Below are positions 1 to 5,950 of a stretch of 10,835 nucleotides of DNA, in pieces. Every line of letters begins with the position of its first letter. Within the stretch, counting starts at the first letter, position 1. The DNA is from DASTQL01 sp035761805 (GTDB lineage Bacteria > Actinomycetota > Actinomycetes > Jiangellales > Jiangellaceae). The position numbers and the translations under genes were made by a program. Under the pieces are notes generated by a model that saw only the letters and a list, made by a program, of their open reading frames with translations, was not told where the DNA came from and made no database searches. Location: NCBI GenBank assembly GCA_035761805.1, contig DASTQL010000048.1, positions 1 through 10,835 on the forward strand. The letters are read 5' to 3'.

Positions 1-55
1 GACGACAGGGCCGCTCGGTCCAGGCGCGCCCGGAACGACGAGACGCGTCGATCCG

Positions 56-232
56 ATGGAGTCCGGGAGTCGGTCTTCGCCGGCATCCGCCAGATCGGAC
101 TTCCGCACGGTCCGAGGCACCGAAGACGGTTCCCGAACGGGGTGGTTGGGGACCGTAGACGAGGCTCGGGCCGCCGGTCGTCACCTGAGCGCCGAGGAGA
201 TCCTCGCCGACCGCGATGCAGACCGCCGTTGA
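56..232 (+). CDS. Putative VapC-partner antitoxin (C-terminal part recognisable)
   Basis: This is a 58-residue reading frame ending in TGA at 230-232, which overlaps the TTG start of the PIN toxin (TTGA, shared bases 230-231). That is the classic coupling of an antitoxin to its toxin. The last residues (LSAEEILADRDADRR, about 44-58) are charged and helical, like the toxin-binding tail of small VapB/FitA-type antitoxins, though I cannot name the family. Residues 1-35 are rich in Ser, Arg and Gly and show no clear ribbon-helix-helix, AbrB or Phd DNA-binding domain. The ATG at 56 is simply the first available one. The frame is open back to base 2, so the gene may begin before the window, or its N-terminus may be damaged by a frameshift. 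The role is inferred from position and overlap only. Confidence 0.4.
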   Translation: MESGSRSSPASARSDFRTVRGTEDGSRTGWLGTVDEARAAGRHLSAEEILADRDADRR

Positions 233-927
233 TCGATCCAGTCGTGGTTGACGCCTCGGCACTCGTCGCGCTGCTCGTCGACGCGGGCAAGACCGGGGAG
301 GCGGTGGCATCGGCGATCGCCGGTCACGAGCTCCACTCCCCCGACCTCGCCTTGGCCGAGACCGCGAACGTGCTCCGACGGCAGGAGCTCGCCGGTCGCC
401 TCCAACCGGTCGAGGCGACGCTTGCGCACGCTGACCTACTCGAGCTGCCGCTGCGGACCTGGCCCTACGCCGCCTTGGCGGAGCGCGCCCGGGAGCTGCG
501 CGGCTCCCTCACCGCGTACGACGCGGCGTACGTGGCGGTCGCCGAGCTGGTGGGTGCGCCGCTGCTGACCCTGGACTCCCGGTTGTCCCGAGCGCCGGGT
601 TCCCGTTTGCCAACTTCCTCGTCCCGGAACGTCACCCCACCCGTACGTCTTGGTGACGTCCTTGGCAGACGCGGCGGGCCCGCTCGGCCTCGGCGATCAG
701 CTCGCGCTGGTGCGACCGGGCGATCTGGTAGGCGGTGTAGTCGTTCATGGCTCCTCCTCCGGCAGTGGCGGTTCGACTGGTGCCACCGTCGGCGCAGGGG
801 TTGTCGTTCCCCTGTCCGTACGGGCGGGCGTCCGGCCGATCGGCGACAGCGCGCCGACAGCGCGGCACGGGAGCGTCAGGTCAGCCCCGGTCAGCGGGAC
901 CGGGCGGACCTGGAGGACCTGCCATGA
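229..927 (+). CDS. vapC: VapC-type PIN-domain ribonuclease toxin with aberrant C-terminal extension
   Basis: Residues 1-124 form a full PIN domain. The N-terminal strand VVVDASALVALL carries catalytic Asp8, LALAETANVLRR carries Glu44, LTAYDAAYVAVAE carries Asp98 and LLTLDSRL carries Asp116. All four acidic Mg2+ ligands of the family are present, so an RNase that cleaves RNA and arrests growth is expected. The TTG start at 229 gives the usual short lead (IDPVVVDAS) and overlaps the upstream antitoxin stop. The frame is open upstream to 142, but that stretch encodes an Arg-rich sequence with no PIN similarity. Normal family length is about 125-140 residues; this frame runs 232, passes antisense through the small gene at 632-748 and stops at the copZ start. 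One missing base near 598-613 would instead give a tail FPFANFLVPERH and a stop at 654-656. I therefore suspect a C-terminal frameshift; the domain call itself is secure. Confidence 0.75.
   Translation: MIDPVVVDASALVALLVDAGKTGEAVASAIAGHELHSPDLALAETANVLRRQELAGRLQPVEATLAHADLLELPLRTWPYAALAERARELRGSLTAYDAAYVAVAELVGAPLLTLDSRLSRAPGSRLPTSSSRNVTPPVRLGDVLGRRGGPARPRRSARAGATGRSGRRCSRSWLLLRQWRFDWCHRRRRGCRSPVRTGGRPADRRQRADSAARERQVSPGQRDRADLEDLP
632..748 (-). CDS. Small conserved-looking protein, 38 aa, function unknown
   Basis: The ATG (746-748 on the plus strand) is preceded on the minus strand by a strong purine-rich ribosome binding site, GGAGGAGGAG, at about 752-760. The product starts MNDYTAYQIARSHQ and continues RELIAEAERARR, an amphipathic charged helix typical of the very short Tyr/Ala/Glu-rich proteins scattered through actinobacterial genomes. 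I know no function. Support for reality comes from a second, related copy on the same strand at 5941-6037, where both the ribosome binding region (GCCGGAGGAGG) and the coding bases are recognisably alike. No signal peptide, membrane segment or cysteine pair is visible. It lies tail-to-tail with the vapC reading frame and overlaps that frame's doubtful extension, which is another reason to distrust the extension. Confidence 0.65.
   Translation of the reverse strand: MNDYTAYQIARSHQRELIAEAERARRVCQGRHQDVRVG
749..923. other. Divergent intergenic region between the 38-aa gene and copZ
   Basis: This gap should hold promoters for both the minus-strand small gene and copZ. It contains the copZ ribosome binding site (GGAGG, 912-916) and a tandem direct repeat CGACAGCGCG at 844-853 and 855-864 (11-base period). 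I see no convincing CsoR- or CueR-type operator and no clear -10/-35 pair. Confidence 0.4.
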
Positions 928-1127
928 GCACGACCCAGCACTTCGACGTCCCCGAGATCAGCTGCGGCCACTGCGTCACCGCCATCTCGACCTCCGTCGG
1001 CCGGATCGACGGCGTCACGCGGGTGGACGTCGACATCGACGCGAAGACCGTCACCGTCGACGGCACGGCCGGACGCGGCGCCGTCTGCGCCGCCATCGAA
1101 GACGCCGGCTACGACGTCGCCTGCTGA
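924..1127 (+). CDS. copZ: CopZ-like heavy-metal-associated (HMA) metallochaperone, 67 aa
   Basis: This is a single HMA domain with the standard length of free-standing copper chaperones. The metal site is in ISCGHC, with Cys14 and Cys17 as the CxxC ligands; the usual Met two residues before the first Cys is Ile here. The body follows the beta-alpha-beta-beta-alpha-beta pattern (AISTSVGRIDGV helix; RVDVDIDAKTVTV strands; AAIEDAGYDV helix and last strand), and the protein ends in an extra Cys67. Such proteins bind Cu(I) in the cytosol and hand it to a CopA-type P1B ATPase or a copper sensor. The start is fixed by GGAGG at 912-916, eight bases ahead of the ATG. It is unusual in standing alone: no copper ATPase, CsoR or cupredoxin gene is nearby. 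The first bases overlap the end of the extended vapC frame (ATGA), probably by chance. Confidence 0.92.
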   Translation: MSTTQHFDVPEISCGHCVTAISTSVGRIDGVTRVDVDIDAKTVTVDGTAGRGAVCAAIEDAGYDVAC

Positions 1128-1162
1128 CTGCGTCGCCGCACTGATCACGGCAGCCGCGCACA

Positions 1163-1202
1163 TGGGCGCCGAGCCAGGTGTATGCACCGGGCTCGGCGCC
1201 CA
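1163..1202 (+). terminator. Strong nested hairpin downstream of copZ
   Basis: A perfect 13-base inverted repeat, TGGGCGCCGAGCC (1163-1175) and its complement (1190-1202), encloses a second stem, GGTG (1177-1180) with CACC (1185-1188), around a TATG loop. One A/G mismatch separates the stems, so the RNA could fold into a nearly continuous 17-bp helix. No T-run follows, which is common in high-GC actinobacteria, where such hairpins act as intrinsic terminators. It lies 36 bases past the copZ stop, fitting termination of copZ. Confidence 0.6.
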
Positions 1203-1357
1203 CTTGCCACGGCGTGCTCAGGCGGTCGGGTCTTCCTCGCCGATCCACCGCGACCCCCGACAGCCCACCGGACCTTCGGACGTGGCGCGGACCTGAGGAC
1301 AGGGGGACGGTGGATAGGGGCCCGGGACCGAGGCCCCAGCCCGAGGAGGTGGACCGA

Positions 1358-1831
1358 ATGAAGATCAAGGAGGCCGCGCAGCAGTTCCTGGGCCACCGGC
1401 GGATCGCGGTCACGGGCGTGTCCCGCCACGCCGAGGGCCACGGCAGCAACGTCGTCTACCAGCGGCTGCGCGAACGTGGATACGAGGTGTTCGCCGTGAA
1501 CCCGAACGCCGAGATCGTCGAGGGCGATCCGAGCTACGCCTCGCTCCGGGCGATCCCCGGTGGAGTCGAGGCGGTCGTCATCGGGACTCGCCCCAGCCAT
1601 GCCGAGGGCACGGTGCACGAGTGCGCAGACCTGGGGATCAAGCAGATCTGGATGCACCGCGCCTTCGGGGAGGGCAGCGTCTCCACCAGCGCCGCCGCCT
1701 GGGGGCGGGAGAACGGCATGACGGTCATCGAGGGCGGGTGCCCGCTGATGTTCGGCGGCACGTCCGACACCGGTCACCGCGTGATGTGCCGGCTGCTCAC
1801 GCTGACCGGCAAGGTACCGCGGAAGGTCTGA
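1358..1831 (+). CDS. CoA-binding domain protein (YccU/CoA_binding_2 type), 157 aa
   Basis: This is a single Rossmann-like CoA-binding domain. The N-terminal strand and loop RIAVTGVSRHAEGHGSNVV (about 15-33) is the nucleotide-binding turn. It is followed by YEVFAVNPNAEIVEGDPSY, the VEAVVIGTRPSHAEGTV segment (about 71-87), IKQIWMHRAFGEGSVS, and the C-terminal VIEGGCPLMF. This order and length match the free-standing family related to the succinyl-CoA synthetase alpha N-terminal domain. Members bind CoA in the cytosol; their physiological role is largely unknown. The start is the ATG at 1358 with GAGGAGG about ten bases upstream; the frame is open further 5' to 1178, but that stretch is Pro/Arg-rich and unlike the family. 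The gene stands alone between the copZ hairpin and the AbiE promoter, with about 150 bases of own upstream sequence. I see no catalytic residues that would make it an acyl-CoA synthetase. Confidence 0.92.
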   Translation: MKIKEAAQQFLGHRRIAVTGVSRHAEGHGSNVVYQRLRERGYEVFAVNPNAEIVEGDPSYASLRAIPGGVEAVVIGTRPSHAEGTVHECADLGIKQIWMHRAFGEGSVSTSAAAWGRENGMTVIEGGCPLMFGGTSDTGHRVMCRLLTLTGKVPRKV

Positions 1832-1858
1832 GGCCGCTCTCGCCTAGGCAGCCGATTC

Positions 1859-1899
1859 AGTACACCAGAAGACAGTTGTCAGCTGCTTTCTGATGTACT
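1859..1899. promoter_or_regulatory. Inverted repeat over the abiE promoter, candidate autoregulatory operator
   Basis: AGTACACCAGAA (1859-1870) and TTCTGATGTACT (1888-1899) form a 12-base inverted repeat with one mismatch. A smaller one (GACA-GT-TGTC, 1871-1880) lies between the arms. The right arm overlaps the likely -10 element of the AbiEi gene. AbiEi-family antitoxins are known to repress their own operon by binding inverted repeats upstream of it, so this is the obvious candidate site. Binding here is inferred. Confidence 0.5.
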
Positions 1900-1908
1900 C
1901 TTGGTGCC
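1896..1908 (+). promoter_or_regulatory. Putative -10 element giving a leaderless abiEi transcript
   Basis: TACTCT at 1896-1901 fits the TANNNT pattern of actinobacterial SigA -10 boxes. It is followed by seven bases and then the ATG at 1909, so transcription would begin at or next to the start codon. There is no Shine-Dalgarno sequence before this ATG, which agrees with leaderless translation. A TTGTCA at 1876-1881 is a possible -35 box, but its 14-base spacing is short. Confidence 0.4.
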
Positions 1909-2565
1909 ATGGCACCGGCTTCGAGGCGACGGCGTGACGTCGCAGCACCGTCGGTGCTGTGGTCCGGCCCGAGCCGGGTCTTCCGCACTCGCGACCTCGG
2001 ACGCCGGTACTCCCGGCCGGCTGAGGAGGCCCGACGGCTCGCCGCGAGCGGCGTCCTCCGCAGAGTGGCTCACGGCTACTGGCTCGTCCCTCCCGTGGAG
2101 CGGGTGCACGACCTGCACTGGCGTCCGGAAGTGGAGGCCCTGGCGCTGGCGCTCGCGGTGGCGGACTACGGCCCGGACGCGGTGGCGCTCATGGGCACGA
2201 GCGCCGCCCGTGCGCTGAGTGCTCTTCCCCGGGCCGTATCGGCGGGTGTCGTGGCCGCCCCCCGCCAGCGGCGGGAGCTGACCACTCCGTACGGCACGAT
2301 CCGGTTCGTCACCCGTGACGTGAGACGTCTGCAGCTCACGAGAGCCCGCACGGAGCTTGCGGAAGGCTACATGACGGACGTCGAGCAGACGATCCTCGAC
2401 CTCGAGCACCGGCGCGACCTCGGCGGGGTGGACCCCGCGGACGTCGACGAGGCAGTCGCCGCCCTGAGCACGCGCGCCGACTGGGACGTCCTGCGGGAGC
2501 TCGCCACCGCACAGCGCCTGGGGGCGACCGCGCGCCGGGTGATGGACGCCCATGCTTCGCCCTGA
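1909..2565 (+). CDS. abiEi: AbiEi-family antitoxin / transcriptional regulator of a type IV TA system, 218 aa
   Basis: The N-terminal third (about 22-60) reads as a winged helix-turn-helix: VFRTRDLGR, then EEARRLAASGVLRRVAHGYW and a VPP turn. This is the 'gain/loss of DNA-binding wing' layout of AbiEi and Rv2827c-type proteins. The remainder is the AbiEi C-terminal domain, with an alanine-rich helix (VEALALALAVADYG), the TSAARAL segment and the strand TPYGTIRFVTRD. Family members repress the operon through the wing domain and neutralise the nucleotidyltransferase toxin with the C-terminal domain. The gene overlaps the toxin by 14 bases (2552-2565), so translation is coupled. The ATG at 1909 has no ribosome binding site and lies just after a -10-like box, suggesting leaderless expression under the inverted repeat at 1859-1899. 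Family assignment is confident; antitoxicity is inferred from the pairing. Confidence 0.85.
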   Translation: MAPASRRRRDVAAPSVLWSGPSRVFRTRDLGRRYSRPAEEARRLAASGVLRRVAHGYWLVPPVERVHDLHWRPEVEALALALAVADYGPDAVALMGTSAARALSALPRAVSAGVVAAPRQRRELTTPYGTIRFVTRDVRRLQLTRARTELAEGYMTDVEQTILDLEHRRDLGGVDPADVDEAVAALSTRADWDVLRELATAQRLGATARRVMDAHASP

Positions 2566-3301
2566 GGAGCTCCGATCCGTGCAGGCGACGTTCGGCGCCG
2601 CCGACGCCCAGGTTAGGCGTGACCACCTGCTCAGCCACGTGATCGCGGCGGTGGCGCATGCCGACGGCGAGTGGGTGCTCTACGGCGGTACGGGTCTCGC
2701 CCGGACGTACCTGCCGAGCTTCCGGCTGTCCGAGGACCTCGACCTCCTCGCTCACCCGCGCAGGACTGCCGTGGCGGAGCTGGAGCGGGTCGTCGTGCGA
2801 CGGCTGCGCCGTGAGTTCGGCACCGTGCAGTGGCAGCCTCCGCTGTCGGCGGCCCCCGAGAACGCGCCAGTCGTGCTGCGAACCGACGAAGGGTCGGCGG
2901 TCCGCATCCAGGTGGGGGAGCTGGATGCCGACCGTCGCAGATGGCCCACCGAGGTACGGGACGTGGTTCTCCGGTACTCGGACGTGGAGCCGGCGCAGCT
3001 CGCCGTCCCTACGATTCCGGCCTTCGTGGCCATGAAGACCGCCGCGTGGGGGGACCGACATGCCGCCCGCGACCTCGCCGACCTTGCCGCGCTGGCGTCC
3101 CTGGGTGCTGTGGGCCCCGAGGCCGTGAGCGTCCTCCGCTCGGCGACCGGCAGAACCGTGTACGGCTATCTGTTCAACCGGTTGCCCGAACGAACGAGAG
3201 CCACGTGGTCCACCCAGCTCGCGCACCAGATGCAGGAGCTGCCCGACCCGGAGGAGTGCCTCGACACCGTGCGCCGGGCCTTCGAGCGCGCGGCAGCCTG
3301 A
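2552..3301 (+). CDS. abiEii: AbiEii/MenT-type nucleotidyltransferase toxin, 249 aa
   Basis: This is a DNA-polymerase-beta-like minimal nucleotidyltransferase. Motif I is YGGTGLARTYL (44-54), followed by RLSEDLDLL (58-66), which supplies metal ligands Asp62 and Asp64. Later motifs are the conserved Lys162 in FVAMKTAAW and RDLADL (173-178), with Asp174 and Asp177, as in AbiEii and the mycobacterial MenT toxins. Within this family MenT3 and MenT4 add nucleotides to tRNA acceptor ends and AbiEii binds GTP; the target here is not readable from sequence. All key residues are intact, so an active toxin is expected. It begins inside the end of the AbiEi gene and ends at 3299-3301 (TGA). Length fits the family. 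This kind of pair gives growth arrest and abortive phage infection in other bacteria. Confidence 0.92.
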   Translation: MLRPEELRSVQATFGAADAQVRRDHLLSHVIAAVAHADGEWVLYGGTGLARTYLPSFRLSEDLDLLAHPRRTAVAELERVVVRRLRREFGTVQWQPPLSAAPENAPVVLRTDEGSAVRIQVGELDADRRRWPTEVRDVVLRYSDVEPAQLAVPTIPAFVAMKTAAWGDRHAARDLADLAALASLGAVGPEAVSVLRSATGRTVYGYLFNRLPERTRATWSTQLAHQMQELPDPEECLDTVRRAFERAAA

Positions 3302-3539
3302 GCACGGCATCCGCGACACGGCGCCTCTTCCACATCAGGTCCAGCACAACGCTGAGCAGCAGGATCACGATCAGTGCAACGGTCGTGCCCGGCTCCTCCG
3401 CGAGGGTCGTGACCGCGAACGAGACGAGGACCACGACGGCCGGGCGTGCACTGGCCGGGTGATGTCGTCGTCGGGTGGGCGTTCGCCCACGCGTGGCGCC
3501 CGGTTGGCGATGCCGACTCTGGACCAGCGCATCGGGCTG
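3302..3539. other. Convergent gap with membrane-protein scraps
   Basis: Between the convergent AbiEii and antiporter genes no intact gene is convincing. On the minus strand, a frame spanning 3174-3434 begins VLVSFAVTTLAEEPGTT and then TVALIVILLLSVVLDLMWKRRR. That is one clear transmembrane helix with a positive stop-transfer end, but the rest runs Arg/Pro-rich into the antisense of abiEii and looks non-coding. On the plus strand, 3446-3496 reads VHWPGDVVVGWAFAHAW, which resembles the last catalytic motif of PAP2 phosphatases (H-W-P-S/T-D-V-x-x-G). Each piece is too short to be functional; both may be relics of lost genes, or chance. Confidence 0.35.
3475..3496. terminator. Hairpin pair in the abiEii/antiporter convergent gap
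   Basis: GTGGGC-GTTC-GCCCAC (3475-3490) is a perfect six-base stem with a four-base loop, and CCACGCGTGG (3487-3496) is a perfect ten-base palindrome overlapping its right arm. Sitting between two convergent genes, this could serve as a bidirectional terminator. No T-run follows on either strand, so confidence is modest. Confidence 0.35.
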
Positions 3540-5528
3540 TCAGCTCCCCGCCTGATCGACCTCCGAGGCGACCCGCAGCCCTGCCTGCTCCGCCACCGCA
3601 GGCGACAGGACGCCCGCGTCGACCATCTCCTGCAGGATCTCCACCGCGGCGATCCGGCTGAGCGCCTTGGCCTGGCGCCGGTGCAGCATGTGCCGGTCGA
3701 CCTCGACGTCCTGGTCGAGTGCCTCGAGGCGCACCGTGGCGGTCTTCTCCCAGTGCAGGAAGGTCCCCTTGGCCTGCTCGACCCGGTCGGCGTTGACGGC
3801 CGGCAGCGACTTGAAGAGGTCGAGCTCCTCGGCCGCCTTGCGCGCGGCCAGGCGCCGAGCGCTGACCTCGATGTACGCGACCTCGGTCAGGTCCTCGCCG
3901 AGCGGTTTGGGCATCCGACCCAGGAACCAGCGGTGCAACCGCCCGTACCACGGCAGGTGCCCCCGGCGCGCGGCGTCGACACGAAGGTTGCCGATCTCGA
4001 CCTCCTCGATCTCGTCGTCGATCTCCTGCAGCAGCGTGCGCGTGGCGATCGGACGCAGCAGACCCGCGTCGCTGAGGCTCTGGTAGGTCTCCCGCTGGAT
4101 GTGCAGGCCACGCAACGTCAGGACGTCGACCTCCTCGTGCTCGCTGAGGTGCGCGCGAAAGAGCTGGTCGCGGGCGTCGATGTCGGCGACGTTGAGGTGG
4201 GCCTCGACGAGGTCGTCCTGGAACCCCAGCTTGGCCAGGCGGTCACGCGCGGTCTGGACGGCCAGCAACCGCGCCATTCCTTCCAGGTACTCGTCGGCCG
4301 GGCTGGTCTTGTCCAACCCGAGGTAGTGCACGACGAACGAGATGGTCGTGGCGTTGATCAGCAGCGTCGCCAGGACCACCCCGCCGGTGAGGGCGATGAA
4401 GAGCTCCCGCTGCTCCAACTCCTCGGGCAGTGCCAGGGCGAGCGCGAGCGCCACTCCACCGCGCAACCCACCCCACACGATCACGGCGGAGTTGCGCTGC
4501 CCGACCTTCGGGATGTGGGCCCACCGTTCCAGCAGCGTGACCACCGGCACGACCGCCAGCGGACGCGAGACCAGGACGGCCACGAGGGCGATCCCGATCG
4601 CGGCGGCGTTGTCGACGAGGAGGTCGACGTCGAGAGCCAGCCCGATGAAGAGGAACAGCAGGGCGTTGGCGATGAAGCCGAGGGACTCCCACATCTCGTG
4701 CAGCAGGTCGCGTACGCCGTGGTCGGCGCGGCTCTCGAGCATGCCGCCCATGGCCACGCCGGCGGCGACGGTCGCCATCACGCCGGACACCTCGAAGGTG
4801 GCCTCGGCGAGGACGAACGAGCCGTAAGCGATCGCGACGGACAGCGCAGTGGCAGGCAGTCGCTGCACGACGGGGAGGAGCATCACGGCCACGGTCCCGA
4901 TCACCCCGCCGATCGCCAGACCCCCGGCAGCCACGACGACGAATTGGAGTGCGCCGTCGCTGACGGTCAGCGTCCCGCCCAGGGCGGCGACGAGCAGGAT
5001 CTGGTAGAGCACGATCGCCACGCCGTCGTTGAGCAGGCTCTCGCCCTCGACGATGGTCAGCAGTCGCTTGGGCACTCCCAGCTCTCGGAAGATCGCCACC
5101 ACCGCCACCGGGTCGGTGGCCGAGATCAGGGCGCCGAAGAGCAGCGCGGCTGCCAGCGGAATCCCGAGTCCGAGGTTGAGGCCGAAGCCGACGAGCACGG
5201 CGGAGATGGCGAGGGCCACGGTGGCGAGCGCGGTGATGGCGAGCAGGTTTCGCATGAACTCGCGGGTCGACAGCCCCAGCGCCGCCTCGAAGATCAGGAT
5301 GGGTAGGAAGAGGTTGACCAGCAGCTCCTTGAACCCCTCGCCACCGAGCAGGTCCATGAGCGCCAGGTCGACGCCCAGCTCGGTGACCAGCATCCCGGCG
5401 AGGGCGAGCACGACGGTGAGCGGAATGTGCACCCGCTGCGCCAGGAGCCCGACGAGGACCGCGGCAGCGAGCAGCAGGGAGATCTCGAGCAGCGCCGTCG
5501 GGAGCGACGAGGTCACCTCGTGGGCCAT
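3540..5528 (-). CDS. CPA1-family Na+/H+ (cation/proton) antiporter, 662 aa
   Basis: About twelve hydrophobic segments fill residues 12-405. Family landmarks are FLPILIFEAAL (74-84), ISATDPVAVVAIF (135-147) with the ion-site Asp139, EGESLLNDGVAIVLY (161-175) with Asn167-Asp168, and WGGLRGGVALALALALP (352-368). Together these mark a NhaP/NHE-type antiporter exchanging Na+ or K+ for H+ at the cytoplasmic membrane. Residues 406-662 are a hydrophilic, helix- and coiled-coil-rich cytoplasmic tail with no recognised domain; short NhaP proteins lack it, whereas longer CPA1 members carry such tails for regulation. The start is the ATG at 5526-5528, with GGAGG about eight bases upstream on the minus strand; an ATG at 5566 and the open frame to 5630 add only unlike sequence. 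It is monocistronic, convergent with abiEii. No frameshift or missing motif is seen. Confidence 0.95.
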   Translation of the reverse strand: MAHEVTSSLPTALLEISLLLAAAVLVGLLAQRVHIPLTVVLALAGMLVTELGVDLALMDLLGGEGFKELLVNLFLPILIFEAALGLSTREFMRNLLAITALATVALAISAVLVGFGLNLGLGIPLAAALLFGALISATDPVAVVAIFRELGVPKRLLTIVEGESLLNDGVAIVLYQILLVAALGGTLTVSDGALQFVVVAAGGLAIGGVIGTVAVMLLPVVQRLPATALSVAIAYGSFVLAEATFEVSGVMATVAAGVAMGGMLESRADHGVRDLLHEMWESLGFIANALLFLFIGLALDVDLLVDNAAAIGIALVAVLVSRPLAVVPVVTLLERWAHIPKVGQRNSAVIVWGGLRGGVALALALALPEELEQRELFIALTGGVVLATLLINATTISFVVHYLGLDKTSPADEYLEGMARLLAVQTARDRLAKLGFQDDLVEAHLNVADIDARDQLFRAHLSEHEEVDVLTLRGLHIQRETYQSLSDAGLLRPIATRTLLQEIDDEIEEVEIGNLRVDAARRGHLPWYGRLHRWFLGRMPKPLGEDLTEVAYIEVSARRLAARKAAEELDLFKSLPAVNADRVEQAKGTFLHWEKTATVRLEALDQDVEVDRHMLHRRQAKALSRIAAVEILQEMVDAGVLSPAVAEQAGLRVASEVDQAGS

Positions 5529-5671
5529 GGCGCCTCCGCAACCCACGTCCGCGGCGTGGACCATGATCGGTCCGGCTAGAGCCGATGGTGGCAGCGTGGC
5601 CCGCGACTGTCCACACCGCGGGTGGCACATCGGAGCCGAGACCTCGCCGACCCCTTTGACGCGGCGTGCAG

Positions 5672-5950
5672 GTCCTTGACGCTGGCCCCCAACCGACGAT
5701 CCTCACGTACGAGCAAGAGGCCGCCGTGCCCATCTCCGGCCTCACGGCGCTGCAGGGGCTGCGCGACTCAACGTGCGGGCAGGGCAGCCCGCGAGGAGGT
5801 CACCGACGGCGGTCGGCGATCCGACGTCATCCTCGACACCCGGTGGGGCGCGGCGAATGTCGCTGCTGCGCCGGGCGCTGACCCCCCAGGGGGCGCTGGC
5901 CGTGGTCGGCGCTGAGGGGGGCGGGACGTGGCTCGGCGGGTGGCACGCCG
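5672..5950 (+). pseudogene. Fragment of an MDR-superfamily NAD(P)-dependent oxidoreductase
   Basis: Three pieces of one protein family appear in order on the same strand but in three frames. ILTYEQEAAVPISGLTALQG (5699-5758) is the conserved segment just before the Rossmann domain of quinone oxidoreductase/alcohol-dehydrogenase-like MDR enzymes. EEVTDGGRRSDVILDTRWG (about 5792-5850) matches the later 'YDVILDT' strand. LLRRALTPQGALAVVGAEGG (about 5863-5922) followed by WLGG matches the strand and loop that follow it. Between the first and second pieces about 60-70 residues expected for the dinucleotide-binding fold (GxGxxG region) are missing, and both ends of the enzyme are absent. It cannot encode a working dehydrogenase. 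Exact limits are approximate, since homology fades at both sides. Confidence 0.8.

Noticed and set aside
598..613. Programmed ribosomal frameshift in vapC
   Set aside because: No classic slippery heptamer or downstream pseudoknot is evident; mutation or sequencing error is the simpler explanation.
844..864. CGACAGCGCG direct repeat upstream of copZ as a metal-regulator site
   Set aside because: It is a direct repeat without dyad symmetry and does not resemble CsoR or CueR operators; two copies in GC-rich DNA may be chance.
650..1144. A 164-codon plus-strand frame covering the copZ region
   Set aside because: Its second half is an Arg-rich shadow of copZ; the first half is antisense to the 38-aa gene.
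3459..5306. A 615-codon plus-strand open frame antisense to the antiporter
   Set aside because: Its translation is rich in His, Gln, Asp and Arg without any fold, and it is the mirror of a protein with textbook antiporter motifs; high third-position GC produces such frames.
4243..5745. A 500-codon second minus-strand frame over the antiporter
   Set aside because: It is Arg/Gly/Ala-rich and overlaps the antiporter coding frame, so it is a frame shadow.
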